Program-made: the position numbers and the translations under genes
The notes under the pieces: model-generated
Database searches by the model: none
The model's input: the letters and a program-made list of their open reading frames with translations, nothing else
Told to the model about the DNA's origin: nothing
IMG/VR virus record: IMGVR_UViG_3300036832_000975
Location: 1-64,000 of that record
From: a virus
Direction: 5' to 3' (one strand)
DNA length: 64,000 nt
In this document: in pieces, positions 42,117 to 48,306 of the stretch
Position numbering within the stretch: the stretch's first letter is position 1
Layout: each line of letters starts with the position of its first letter

Positions 42117-42147
42117 GAAAAAGTGGCCCGCCAAATGAGACGGGCCA
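42117..42147 (-). terminator. Intrinsic terminator on the minus strand
   Basis: Minus strand TGGCCCG pairs with CGGGCCA around a 10-base loop and is followed by CTTTTTCC. It comes 100 bases after the stop of the gene at 42248, so it probably ends or attenuates the transcript from the lysis/anti-defence segment. Confidence 0.65.
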
Positions 42148-42170
42148 AGGCTGGGGAGGAAAGCCAAGAG

Positions 42171-42228
42171 GGCGGTCCGGCGACTCATTGCTCATGATTT
42201 CGTGCCCCGCTGGCACGGCCGGACCGCC
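42171..42228 (-). ncRNA. Structured intergenic RNA element
   Basis: An 11-bp perfect stem (GGCGGTCCGGC with GCCGGACCGCC) encloses an inner hairpin (CGTGCC with GGCACG). It lies in the 173-base gap between two minus-strand genes, directly before the terminator at 42117. It could be part of a riboregulatory attenuator or just a strong processing site. Confidence 0.45.
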
Positions 42229-42247
42229 TTCCTCCCATGTTACCATA

Positions 42248-42685
42248 TTAGCTCGATGGGGCCGTCTCGGTCGGCTTCGGCACTACCACCTTACCGACAC
42301 CGGGATAGTCGATGATGATGGCGTCCGGCGGTACGATCGGGTGGGTCGGGGTCGAGCCGGGGAGAATGAGCGGTGGTGACCCCGGCGGCGGGACGTTGGG
42401 TGTGCCCGGTGGTACCGGGATGATCGGCCCGCCACCCACCGTGGGCGGGTAGCCGGGCTTGTCAGGGAACCCGGCGCCAGGGCCGCCCCAGATCGGGAAC
42501 GCCGGATGCGGGGGGCCACCCGGACCCCAGCCCGGTGGTTGATCTGGACCAGGCCCGCCCGGCATGGGACCTCCTCCTATGCTGAGCCCAGTCAGCGTCG
42601 CCTCGCCAATGAGCACGACGTTCTGCGTGGTGCGGTTAAGCTTGTCGTAGAGCATGCCCGAGATCGTGATTTCGATGGCCGCCAT
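42248..42685 (-). CDS. Pro/Gly-rich phage protein
   Basis: A 145-residue protein with an N-terminal beta region (MAAIEITISGMLYDKLNRTT, QNVVLIGEATLTGL) and a long PG-rich body (GGPMPGGPGPDQPPGWGPGG and so on) ending in KVVVPKPTETAPSS. Similar Pro/Gly-rich proteins occur in many phages without known function. AAAGGAGAT precedes the ATG. It is the last gene before the terminator at 42117. Confidence 0.7.
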   Translation of the reverse strand: MAAIEITISGMLYDKLNRTTQNVVLIGEATLTGLSIGGGPMPGGPGPDQPPGWGPGGPPHPAFPIWGGPGAGFPDKPGYPPTVGGGPIIPVPPGTPNVPPPGSPPLILPGSTPTHPIVPPDAIIIDYPGVGKVVVPKPTETAPSS

Positions 42686-42727
42686 GGGGTGTGATCTCCT
42701 TTGGTGGGATAAACTCGCGGGACGTGC

Positions 42728-42796
42728 TTAGCACGGTTGGGTGACGTCTGGAACACGTAGCAAGTGCTGGTACCACGGCTTGAACTCGAGTTTCAT
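42728..42796 (-). CDS. 22-codon ORF, uncertain
   Basis: MKLEFKPWYQHLLRVPDVTQ followed by PC and stop. It has a GAGGGAG binding site and its ATG overlaps the stop of the 40-residue membrane peptide gene (ATGA). Too short to judge; included because both flanks fit translation. Confidence 0.3.
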   Translation of the reverse strand: MKLEFKPWYQHLLRVPDVTQPC

Positions 42797-42915
42797 CTCC
42801 CTCTTCGAAAGCCGTTACGGACCCATACCCAGTACACGAATTGCGTCAAGCTCAGCAACGCAGCAACTCGACCCACGAGCACATGTTTCATGTTGTAGCA
42901 CTTTCTACCGGTCAT
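42793..42915 (-). CDS. 40-residue single-span membrane peptide
   Basis: MTGRKCYNMKHVLVGRVAAL then LSLTQFVYWVWVRNGFRRGR: one hydrophobic helix between positively charged ends. Its ATG overlaps the stop of the Acb2-like gene (ATGA). Next to an endolysin gene such a peptide could be a pinholin-like lysis factor, or a toxin-like or regulatory peptide; not provable here. Confidence 0.5.
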   Translation of the reverse strand: MTGRKCYNMKHVLVGRVAALLSLTQFVYWVWVRNGFRRGR

Positions 42916-43265
42916 GTGTTCGTATTCGTATTCGTATTCGTATTCGTGTTTATATTTACGTTACCGCGGACTCTCGTGCTCGTGCTCATGCTCTCCGAGA
43001 TGCTCTCCGAGATGCTCTCCGAGATGCTCGCCCCCATACTACGTGGTGTTCCGTCCGGGTTGCGAGTCACGCAGACGTCGGCCCATAGAGCCACTTCGCG
43101 CAACTTTCTCAGGACGTAGCCGGCGTCAGCTCCTGCTGGCAAGTGCGCCTCCAGGGTGGCGGCGTAGGTTTTGGCTGCGTCCCGTAGAGCGGACATGGTC
43201 CGCCTCTGGTCCTGCGTGGGTTCTAGGTGGTCGAACGTGGTCGGATGGAGGTGTGGGTGGGGCAT
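42912..43265 (-). CDS. Acb2/Tad1-like protein, putative anti-CBASS/Thoeris nucleotide sponge
   Basis: A 117-residue protein. Residues about 12-72 (FDHLEPTQDQRRTMSALRDA, then AKTYAATLEAHLP, GYVLRKLREVALWADVCVTR) match the helical-hairpin pattern of proteins annotated as Acb2/Tad1-like: an N-terminal aromatic-His segment, 'Q...m..LR.aAk..A', and 'L..le.a.mWAn....R'. Known members bind cyclic nucleotide signals and block CBASS or Thoeris defence. The remaining 35 residues are low complexity: SES repeats, then NVNINTNTNTNT to the stop, encoded by 12-base and 6-base tandem repeats. Assignment is by pattern; binding residues cannot be confirmed. Confidence 0.55.
   Translation of the reverse strand: MPHPHLHPTTFDHLEPTQDQRRTMSALRDAAKTYAATLEAHLPAGADAGYVLRKLREVALWADVCVTRNPDGTPRSMGASISESISESISESMSTSTRVRGNVNINTNTNTNTNTNT
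42917..42950. repeat. Hexanucleotide tandem repeat (TATTCG)n at the end of the Acb2-like gene
   Basis: About five TATTCG-like units in direct succession encode alternating Asn-Thr. As the units are multiples of three, slippage changes length without shifting the frame. Confidence 0.85.
42989..43029. repeat. 12-base tandem repeat (ATGCTCTCCGAG)n
   Basis: Just over three units of ATGCTCTCCGAG encode the SES-I/M repeats of the Acb2-like protein. In frame, thus length-variable without frameshift. Confidence 0.85.
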
Positions 43266-43531
43266 CGTGCTTTCTTTTCCCTTGCTCGTCGGGTTGCTTC
43301 CAGTTTTCCGTCCAGCACACGTGGAAAGACATGGCGCAGCGCAGTTTCCAGAGCGGGCATCAACTCTCTGAGTTCATCTACGGCATCCGGCAAGGTGTCG
43401 TTTCTCATGGATATGGCGACCAATACCACATAGGACGCAGCACCGAGTACTTCATACGGCTGGTTCCTCACGGCTATGTCCATGAACTCATTCTTGACGA
43501 GGTCTTGCGTGCTCGGTCGACTCTTCTTCAT
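43223..43531 (-). CDS. Small helical protein beside the endolysin
   Basis: A 102-residue protein starting at ATG 43531 with a strong AGGAGGTGG site. Helical segments (YEVLGAASYVVLVAISMRND, VDELRELMPALETALRHVF) with one moderately hydrophobic stretch near residues 20-35. It overlaps the endolysin gene upstream by 4 bases and the Acb2-like gene downstream by 43 bases. Could be a lysis accessory; no homology recognised. Confidence 0.65.
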   Translation of the reverse strand: MKKSRPSTQDLVKNEFMDIAVRNQPYEVLGAASYVVLVAISMRNDTLPDAVDELRELMPALETALRHVFPRVLDGKLEATRRAREKKARCPTHTSIRPRSTT

Positions 43532-44355
43532 GCCCCCACCTCCTGCACGTAGGACGCGGCACACCAGCCGTAGATCGCAATGTCGGGTCCTTCGTCCCGA
43601 CCGACTCTGAAGCGTAGCCACTTGGTCGAGCCGTTCATGGCCTCGCTCACGATGGTCAGCATGTCGCCGTTTTCCATCTCGCCAATAATAGGAGAGGACG
43701 AAGAGGACGCAGCGCGGATGTTAAGCTTCTCGTTCGGAGTCAACCCACGGACCACGCCCCTTCGTGGAATCTGTAGTTGGATGGGACCGTCCTCGCCGCC
43801 CTCTCCCATGGTTTGTCGCACGCAGTCCACGTACGTGGATTTCTGCATGTTGTCGCCGGGGCAGGCGTGATCGGTGTTGGGGTCCTCCTCATGAAACTTG
43901 AGATTGCCAGGGTCCCAACCGAAGAACTCGCAGCATATCGCACTTAGTTCGTGCCCCATGCGCTGGACTTCCGCCCCCATGCCTTCCGTTGCGCTTTCCA
44001 CGTCGTAATCACCTACGTGTTCAAATCCCAGCATGGTGCCGTTCCAACTCGGGGAGTGAACCCCCTTGATGTTGGGTGGCGTCATGCACCACCAGCTTTC
44101 CCCATCGATGAAAAAGTGCGGGCCCGCGCTCCAGCCCATGTCGTTCTCGTAGTAGCTTTGCAGGTTCACCATGCGTTGTTTCGGTGACGTGCCGGAGTGC
44201 CACCATTGTTCCAGTGTCGGTGATGCCGTGTTGTGCACGACGAAGTTGGATGGTCGCCAATTGGTATAATTCAAACCACGGATGTACGAGCGTAGTTCTT
44301 CGAGTTGGGTAGATTTGAATTCGATTGCCGGGTCATTGCCCTTCCAACTACTCAT
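43528..44355 (-). CDS. Endolysin: N-acetylmuramoyl-L-alanine amidase with SH3b domain
   Basis: A 275-residue protein starting at ATG 44355 (GGGAGAGCACG upstream, overlapping the previous stop). Amidase_2 features: FVVHNTASPT (H41), PHFFIDG, HSPSWNGTMLGFEHVGDYD (H100, E112) and DHACPGD (H163, C165). Residues about 205-272 form an SH3b-like wall-binding domain (LNIRAASSSSSPIIGEMENG). It cuts the amide link between MurNAc and L-Ala. It has no signal peptide, so a holin is needed. It sits in the leftward operon, apart from the other hydrolase at 10417. Confidence 0.88.
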   Translation of the reverse strand: MSSWKGNDPAIEFKSTQLEELRSYIRGLNYTNWRPSNFVVHNTASPTLEQWWHSGTSPKQRMVNLQSYYENDMGWSAGPHFFIDGESWWCMTPPNIKGVHSPSWNGTMLGFEHVGDYDVESATEGMGAEVQRMGHELSAICCEFFGWDPGNLKFHEEDPNTDHACPGDNMQKSTYVDCVRQTMGEGGEDGPIQLQIPRRGVVRGLTPNEKLNIRAASSSSSPIIGEMENGDMLTIVSEAMNGSTKWLRFRVGRDEGPDIAIYGWCAASYVQEVGA

Positions 44356-44659
44356 CGTGCTCTCCCAATTTGTCTCTTGGTTCGTCGCTTTGCTCCAGAA
44401 CCTCTGGTTCGAATCTAGCGCGTATGGCATCGGCAAGATCGATCCCATTGAGAATAGCCATCCTGTCGATCTGGATCACTGCGTCGGCGAGAATCTCCGC
44501 GATGCGGTCCATATCCTGGGCCGCTCGACGAGCCTGCAGTAAATTAGCTAGTCTCAGTTCGCCGAACGTCAGTGATTCTTTCGCACGTTCTCGTGCCCTG
44601 GCGAGCGCTTCGGTACGCTGAATCTGCGCGCGTGATCGGGGTGGCTCGGTCTTGGTCAT
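44348..44659 (-). CDS. Helical protein with MazG-like C-terminal pattern
   Basis: A 103-residue protein. The C-terminal block IAEILADAVIQIDRMAILNG IDLADAIRARFE (broken here for length) resembles the end of MazG-type nucleotide pyrophosphohydrolases ('ElADv.i...dla...gIDl..a...K'). The N-terminal metal-binding EExxE motif is not clear, so it may be a degenerate or divergent member. ATG at 44659 is chosen; a GTG at 44695 has no binding site. Its stop overlaps the endolysin start. Confidence 0.55.
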   Translation of the reverse strand: MTKTEPPRSRAQIQRTEALARARERAKESLTFGELRLANLLQARRAAQDMDRIAEILADAVIQIDRMAILNGIDLADAIRARFEPEVLEQSDEPRDKLGEHDE

Positions 44660-44695
44660 TGCTGCTGTTCCAAGTTCTCTATGCGTCGTGTTCAC

Positions 44696-45691
44696 TCACT
44701 TGGTAGGTGTTACATTTTGTAACACCTTATCTCGCGCATATTTCTTTCGTCTTTGCTCGTTGTATTTTTGACGTATGATTTCTCTCTGCCAGGCGTCCTG
44801 TTCTTTGGACAAGGGCCTGGTCGGGTCGGCCAGCTTGGCCAGGTCAGCTGGGGTGGCCCAGCCCTTTCCGTACACGCGGTGTTCTATTCCGTTGACCATC
44901 ACGATCTCGGCAATGCCACGCGTCCTGTGCGTCGTGTATGGGCGGCCGCGCTTTTTCTTGGGCGGGTCACCCACGAGCTTATGTGCTCGAGCGTAGGCTA
45001 GAAGCCAGGCTTCCAATTCCTTGTGAACTCTCGGTACATCCGGGTCGCCATCGATCCGGCCGAGCATGAGCGGAGATGGCGCATTCTGGACATCGTCGAG
45101 CACGTCGAGCGTCATTCGTTTTAGATTTTTCTGCCAATATATTTCAGGTTGCCATTCGTAAATGGCCCGACGCATGGTTTCGTAATAGGGACGTATGTCC
45201 CGGTCGCGCCGGGCGTATTGTGCACAGCGGATTATTGCTCTGGCGAAGGTTCGGGTCGAGCAACCATGGGGCGTAGCGATAAAATCTGCGAAGGAAATTT
45301 CCAACGCTCTCTCTGGGCGTGGCTTTACCGGGTCGAGCGCAATATCGGCGTAGGGCCGGATGCGTCGCCGGTAGTAAACCCACAAACGCAATACTTCCGT
45401 TCCGTCCACGTGCACGTCGGCGTATATGCCTTTATCGGTAATCTGCGTATCGGCTGGGAAGGTGGCGTTGTGCGTTGCTATGGCGGTGCGTGCTCTTTCG
45501 ATCGCGGTCTCGGGCAATGGAATACCAGCCACGCGCGCGTCGTAATACATCCGGGCTTCCAGCCAGACGCGCCCACGTTCCGAGATGGGTCGCGTGAGAA
45601 CGAAGAAATATTCGAGAGGGAATGAGTCTTCTGCGTATAGCACGAGCCTTGACAGCTCGGATCGGTTCCTGGGATTAAGCATCTCAGCCAT
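44696..45691 (-). CDS. Unknown 331-residue early protein
   Basis: A mixed alpha/beta protein with RPISERGRVWLEARMYYDAR, a basic KKKRGRPYTTHRTRG segment resembling an AT-hook (KRGRP, about residues 250-255) and a C-terminus DKVLQNVTPTK that is encoded by a perfect copy of the dispersed palindrome. The basic KRGRP core suggests DNA binding. GGGAAC precedes the ATG. No family recognised. Confidence 0.7.
   Translation of the reverse strand: MAEMLNPRNRSELSRLVLYAEDSFPLEYFFVLTRPISERGRVWLEARMYYDARVAGIPLPETAIERARTAIATHNATFPADTQITDKGIYADVHVDGTEVLRLWVYYRRRIRPYADIALDPVKPRPERALEISFADFIATPHGCSTRTFARAIIRCAQYARRDRDIRPYYETMRRAIYEWQPEIYWQKNLKRMTLDVLDDVQNAPSPLMLGRIDGDPDVPRVHKELEAWLLAYARAHKLVGDPPKKKRGRPYTTHRTRGIAEIVMVNGIEHRVYGKGWATPADLAKLADPTRPLSKEQDAWQREIIRQKYNEQRRKKYARDKVLQNVTPTK
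44706..44726. promoter_or_regulatory. Perfect palindrome copy at the end of a coding sequence
   Basis: Arms GGTGTTACA and TGTAACACC around TTT; here it encodes VLQNVTP at the C-terminus of the 331-residue protein and lies 47-67 bases before the ATG at 44659. Confidence 0.8.
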
Positions 45692-45781
45692 GGTCTGTAG
45701 TTCCCTTACATGATCGTGGTCAGCAGAGTCGCGTGGCCTGATACCGCGCGGCTCTGCGCATTTAATCAGGGAATTACAAAC

Positions 45782-45939
45782 ATGTCAAACCAAGAACCAA
45801 TCGAGTGTCCGTGCTGCTATGGCAGGAAATACCTCACTGTGAAGACGGCCACACCATCGTCACGAAGCCTATGTGCTGCCACTGCCAGGGTAGCGGCACG
45901 GTAGAAGTGTTACAAAATGTAACACCTTCAAACACTTAG
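45782..45939 (+). pseudogene. Frameshifted zinc-knuckle (DnaJ-type) mini-protein
   Basis: From ATG 45782 the frame reads MSNQEPIECPCCYGRKYLTV and then loses sense, ending at 45904. The frame one base back reads TIVTKPMCCHCQGSGTVEVL and ends at 45939. Joined, they give one small protein with CPCC and CCHCQGSG, the paired C-x-x-C(-x-G-x-G) of DnaJ-like zinc knuckles. Either a one-base deletion or sequencing error between about 45823 and 45870, or a programmed -1 shift, separates the halves. An imperfect stem-loop (45722-45756) and AGGGAA precede the start. It is on the plus strand, unlike its neighbours. Confidence 0.5.
45906..45926. promoter_or_regulatory. Palindrome copy in opposite orientation
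   Basis: Arms (A)GTGTTACA and TGTAACACC around AAA; same element with the centre reversed and one arm mismatch. It encodes VLQNVTP in the second frame of the zinc-knuckle gene. Confidence 0.75.
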
Positions 45940-46122
45940 AACGTTTTGTTTAACATGATTGAACGTACATGCGTCTAAGCTGTTGATATCTCGCTTGTAG
46001 CCAAAGTTGCCTGTTGTTGTGCAGGTCAAAGCCTTGTATTTACTAGATTTAATCGTGAGTTCACTTGTGCCACTAAAAATAACAACCCCATATACACTCA
46101 TGGAGTCAAAAAACCACATCAT
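45928..46122 (-). CDS. Mini-gene copy A of an inverted duplication
   Basis: A possible 64-residue protein whose residues about 12-43 (VVIFSGTSELTIKSSKYKAL plus TCTTTGNFGY) are almost identical to the protein of copy B at 46192-46374. Of the isolated differences between the two DNA copies, two are silent, which favours coding. The region is AT-rich and unlike the rest of the genome. No family recognised. Weak or absent ribosome binding site. Confidence 0.45.
   Translation of the reverse strand: MMWFFDSMSVYGVVIFSGTSELTIKSSKYKALTCTTTGNFGYKRDINSLDACTFNHVKQNVLSV
45997..46092. repeat. Left arm of a 96-bp inverted repeat
   Basis: Matches the reverse complement of 46228-46323 with about six differences in 96 bases. 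The two arms are separated by 135 bases that include an AT dinucleotide run near 46151-46171. Confidence 0.9.
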
Positions 46123-46191
46123 AGATTATAACATGATATCACTAACATCCTATATATATATATATATATAAAATCAAGAGAAGAAGTACAT

Positions 46192-46374
46192 ATGGGATTT
46201 TATATCTATTTGGTTTTTGAGGAAATATATAGGGTTGTTATTTTTAGTGGCACAAGTGAACTCACAATTAAATCTAGTAAATACAAGGCATTGACCTGCA
46301 CAATGGCAGGCAACTTTGGCTACGACGATGACCCCACTGGTCCCTGGATACCACAAAAGTGCTACATCCTGTAA
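46192..46374 (+). CDS. Mini-gene copy B of the inverted duplication
   Basis: A possible 60-residue protein with VVIFSGTSELTIKSSKYKAL and TCTMAGNFGYDDDPTG, ending KCYIL. AGAAGAAG lies upstream of the ATG. It is divergent from copy A. Its last codons lie in another degenerate copy of the palindrome (46359-46377). Function unknown. Confidence 0.45.
   Translation: MGFYIYLVFEEIYRVVIFSGTSELTIKSSKYKALTCTMAGNFGYDDDPTGPWIPQKCYIL
46228..46323. repeat. Right arm of the 96-bp inverted repeat
   Basis: Reverse complement of 45997-46092 with about six differences. Long arms without transposase resemble a miniature inverted-repeat element or a duplicated origin-like region. Confidence 0.9.
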
Positions 46375-46377
46375 CAC
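46359..46377. promoter_or_regulatory. Degenerate palindrome copy
   Basis: GTGCTACA and TGTAACAC around TCC: one mismatch between arms. It lies 15-30 bases before the terminator hairpin at 46395. Confidence 0.5.
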
Positions 46378-46394
46378 ATCCTAACATTAAACAC

Positions 46395-46422
46395 AAAAAA
46401 GGGCGCGGCTCGCGCCGCGCCC
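46395..46422 (-). terminator. Rho-independent terminator after the membrane protein gene
   Basis: Minus strand GGGCGCGGC pairs with GCCGCGCCC around a 4-base loop and is followed by six T. It is 28 bases beyond the stop of the gene at 46450. It should end the transcript started near 48.3 kb. Confidence 0.85.
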
Positions 46423-46449
46423 CTTGGAAAGACTAGTTAGGTTTATAGC

Positions 46450-46929
46450 TTAGCGTGAATCTAGCCACATTGCTGCCCCAATCTTGGTTAACGCATATAC
46501 CAACGCAGGAATAGACAGACCAAGCATTGTACCAGCTATCTGCATGACCAGATTGTCCGCTCCGCTGGCAAATGCGAGCGCATTGAGTATAGCGGACCAT
46601 AGGATGGTCCCTAGAATGGCTGGCCGGAACACACGGGTTAGCTTAGTTCTAAGCTTATCGCTAATCGTGAGTTGCGCTAATTCTAGACTTACAAAGGCGC
46701 AGTCGACCCCGACTGCCATCGCCCAGGCTTGGTAAGTCTCACAGTGCGATATGGTCCCGATACCTGAGGCTAAATGGTTTAGGGATAACCCGGTTAGGGT
46801 CACAGCCACTAACCCAACCGCGCTTGCTGCGAATAATTGGTGCGGGATGGTTTTACGTTTGGCGCGGGATATTGGTTTTGATTTTGCGCTGGGGATAACT
46901 GAGAGTTTGGTAACGTTGGTAGTGGTCAT
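46450..46929 (-). CDS. Multi-span membrane protein
   Basis: A 159-residue protein with a basic N-terminus (SKPISRAKRKT) and about four hydrophobic segments: FAASAVGLVAVTLTGLSLNH, AWAMAVGVDCAFVSLELAQL, FRPAILGTILWSAILNALAF and IAGTMLGLSIPALVYALTKI. It resembles DUF2637-like integral membrane proteins found in phages and actinobacteria only in general layout. Located between hairpins on both sides. It may alter the host envelope during early infection. Confidence 0.7.
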   Translation of the reverse strand: MTTTNVTKLSVIPSAKSKPISRAKRKTIPHQLFAASAVGLVAVTLTGLSLNHLASGIGTISHCETYQAWAMAVGVDCAFVSLELAQLTISDKLRTKLTRVFRPAILGTILWSAILNALAFASGADNLVMQIAGTMLGLSIPALVYALTKIGAAMWLDSR

Positions 46930-46961
46930 GGTTTGAGTATCTCCGTTGTAAGTAAGTTGTA

Positions 46962-46983
46962 GGGCGAGCCTTGCGGCTCGCCC
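46962..46983 (-). terminator. GC-rich hairpin between two early genes
   Basis: GGGCGAGCC pairs with GGCTCGCCC around a 4-base loop. No T tract follows on the minus strand, so it may stabilise or process the mRNA between the genes at 46995 and 46450. Confidence 0.55.
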
Positions 46984-46994
46984 CGTTGGTTTGG

Positions 46995-47159
46995 TTATTG
47001 GTTGTCATACCGCCCTAGGCACATGGCAACGTCGGGCGTGTCCCACATGCGCATGCGCCAATCGTGATTGAGTTCGAGCATGAGTTCGAGTTCGCGAATA
47101 CGGTTTTCGAGGCGGTAAATCATGATCTTGGTGTTGCGGTCGATTGCTTGGTTGGTCAT
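46995..47159 (-). CDS. 54-residue helical early protein
   Basis: MTNQAIDRNTKIMIYRLENR followed by IRELELMLELNHDWRMRMWD, a likely short coiled coil, ending RYDNQ. GGAAGTACTCAACC precedes the ATG. Too short for routine ORF lists but flanked by hairpins in the same way as its neighbours. Function unknown. Confidence 0.65.
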   Translation of the reverse strand: MTNQAIDRNTKIMIYRLENRIRELELMLELNHDWRMRMWDTPDVAMCLGRYDNQ

Positions 47160-47195
47160 GGTTGAGTACTTCCGGAGAACTACTGGTCTCGTCAG

Positions 47196-47239
47196 GCACG
47201 GCCTTACCGTGCGACGGCGCCGCGCTAGCGCGGCGCCGT
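47196..47239 (-). ncRNA. Double-hairpin element, copy 1
   Basis: Hairpin one: GCACGG/CCGTGC (47196-47212). Hairpin two: a perfect 26-bp palindrome (47214-47239, core GGCGCCGCGCTAGC). The flanking bases AGGCACGG...CCGTGCGAC and TTTCG are shared with copy 2 at 47973-48009, though hairpin two differs in sequence, showing conservation of structure rather than of bases. Confidence 0.6.
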
Positions 47240-47256
47240 TTCGACCTGTTGATTAA

Positions 47257-47931
47257 TTACCGGGGAGCGTTGGCGAGCCAATCACGCCACTCGGAACCAC
47301 GATCGTCTACGAGCTTTCCAGCGTACTTTTTCTGGAGGCTCTTCATGGTGAGTACTAACCTGTTGAGCGCGTCGAACACGTCGACGTCGTCCTTTGGGTT
47401 CACGATTTCATCGGCCTTGACGAGTCGTGCTTCGTGTGCGGCCTTTTCGGCTTCGCGTTCGGCGCGCTTGACCTCGGTGTCTTGGTTCTCGGGCTTGGTG
47501 ATGCCGGCCATACGCTTGGCACGGGAGATCAATACCCTGACTGCGACCATGACGCGTTCTTGATCCGCTGTGCGGTTTTCGTCGGTGTTCTTGCTGGGAT
47601 TAAGCTGGTTGTACTTTTTCAGGCCAATGACCCGCTTGGACTCTTCCCGGTCATAGCCGAGCTTGCGAACCATGTAGCCTTCGGTGAGAGCCTGGATCAT
47701 ATCTCCTAAGACTTGCTCGTTGGTCTTGAACGTGGTGAAAGCCTGAGTGAGGCTACCGTCCAGCCCAGCCATGCTGGAACCGAACTCGAAGGCAATGTCG
47801 CAAGCCTGAGCTGGAGTCATCATCACCACGCTGTTGGGGAGCTTGGTGCCCGTCATGGCCTTACCCTTGGCCTTGCCGTTGGCCTTGGTCACGGGAGTCG
47901 TAGCGGTAACAACAGATTGTACGTTAGTCAT
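47257..47931 (-). CDS. Abundant-type early protein, unknown function
   Basis: A 224-residue protein starting at ATG 47931 with AAAGG upstream. N-terminal 35 residues are Thr/Val/Lys-rich and flexible; the rest is helical and charged (REAEKAAHEARLVKADEIV). No domain recognised. It lies between the two double-hairpin elements, second in the operon from the 48.3-kb promoter, so it is probably made early and in quantity. Confidence 0.7.
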   Translation of the reverse strand: MTNVQSVVTATTPVTKANGKAKGKAMTGTKLPNSVVMMTPAQACDIAFEFGSSMAGLDGSLTQAFTTFKTNEQVLGDMIQALTEGYMVRKLGYDREESKRVIGLKKYNQLNPSKNTDENRTADQERVMVAVRVLISRAKRMAGITKPENQDTEVKRAEREAEKAAHEARLVKADEIVNPKDDVDVFDALNRLVLTMKSLQKKYAGKLVDDRGSEWRDWLANAPR

Positions 47932-47972
47932 GTTGTAAGTGCCTTTGTTCGTGGCTATCTGGCCATCATCAG

Positions 47973-48009
47973 GCACGGCTTTACCGTGCGACGCGGGATA
48001 ACCCCGCGT
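47973..48009 (-). ncRNA. Double-hairpin element, copy 2
   Basis: Hairpin one: GCACGG/CCGTGC (47973-47989), same as copy 1 apart from one loop base. Hairpin two: ACGCGGG/CCCGCGT (47991-48009). It lies immediately after the stop of the gene at 48017 and before the start at 47931. Confidence 0.6.
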
Positions 48010-48016
48010 TTCGGCC

Positions 48017-48265
48017 TTAACGAACGCGCTGTATTGCGGCTTTCACATCATCAACACTCACATCAAGAACGTTTGCCATGTGCTGGTAGACAAGCTCACC
48101 CATGGCTAACGGATCATTACGATGCATTTCCATCTCTTCATACGTGGCGTACCTATCGCCACGGTTGTAATGCTGTAGTTCGTGCGCTTCGCGTGCCAGT
48201 GCGGCGAACTGTGCGTATGTCATGCGCCGATGTCCGATTTTGGTTCGCTTGCTGTACGTTTTCAT
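48017..48265 (-). CDS. Small early protein, first gene of the leftward operon
   Basis: An 82-residue protein from ATG 48265 with AGAGGATATAAG before it. Basic N-terminus (KTYSKRTKIGHRRMTYAQFA) and a helical C-terminus (VYQHMANVLDVSVDDVKAAI). Being first after the 48.3-kb promoter suggests a host take-over or regulatory role, but no family is recognised. Confidence 0.7.
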   Translation of the reverse strand: MKTYSKRTKIGHRRMTYAQFAALAREAHELQHYNRGDRYATYEEMEMHRNDPLAMGELVYQHMANVLDVSVDDVKAAIQRVR

Positions 48266-48306
48266 CTTATATCCTCTGTTATCAGTTAATCCCATCACCC
48301 AATCAA

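Noticed and set aside
41803-42246. Minus-strand 147-codon frame between 41.8 and 42.2 kb
   Set aside because: It overlaps two better-supported small genes and runs through the terminator; its sequence is not protein-like.
42741-43088. Plus-strand ORFs over the Acb2-like gene with YIYVTADSRARAHALRDALRD-type repeats
   Set aside because: Antisense of the same tandem repeats; the minus-strand gene has coupling to neighbours and a recognisable domain pattern.
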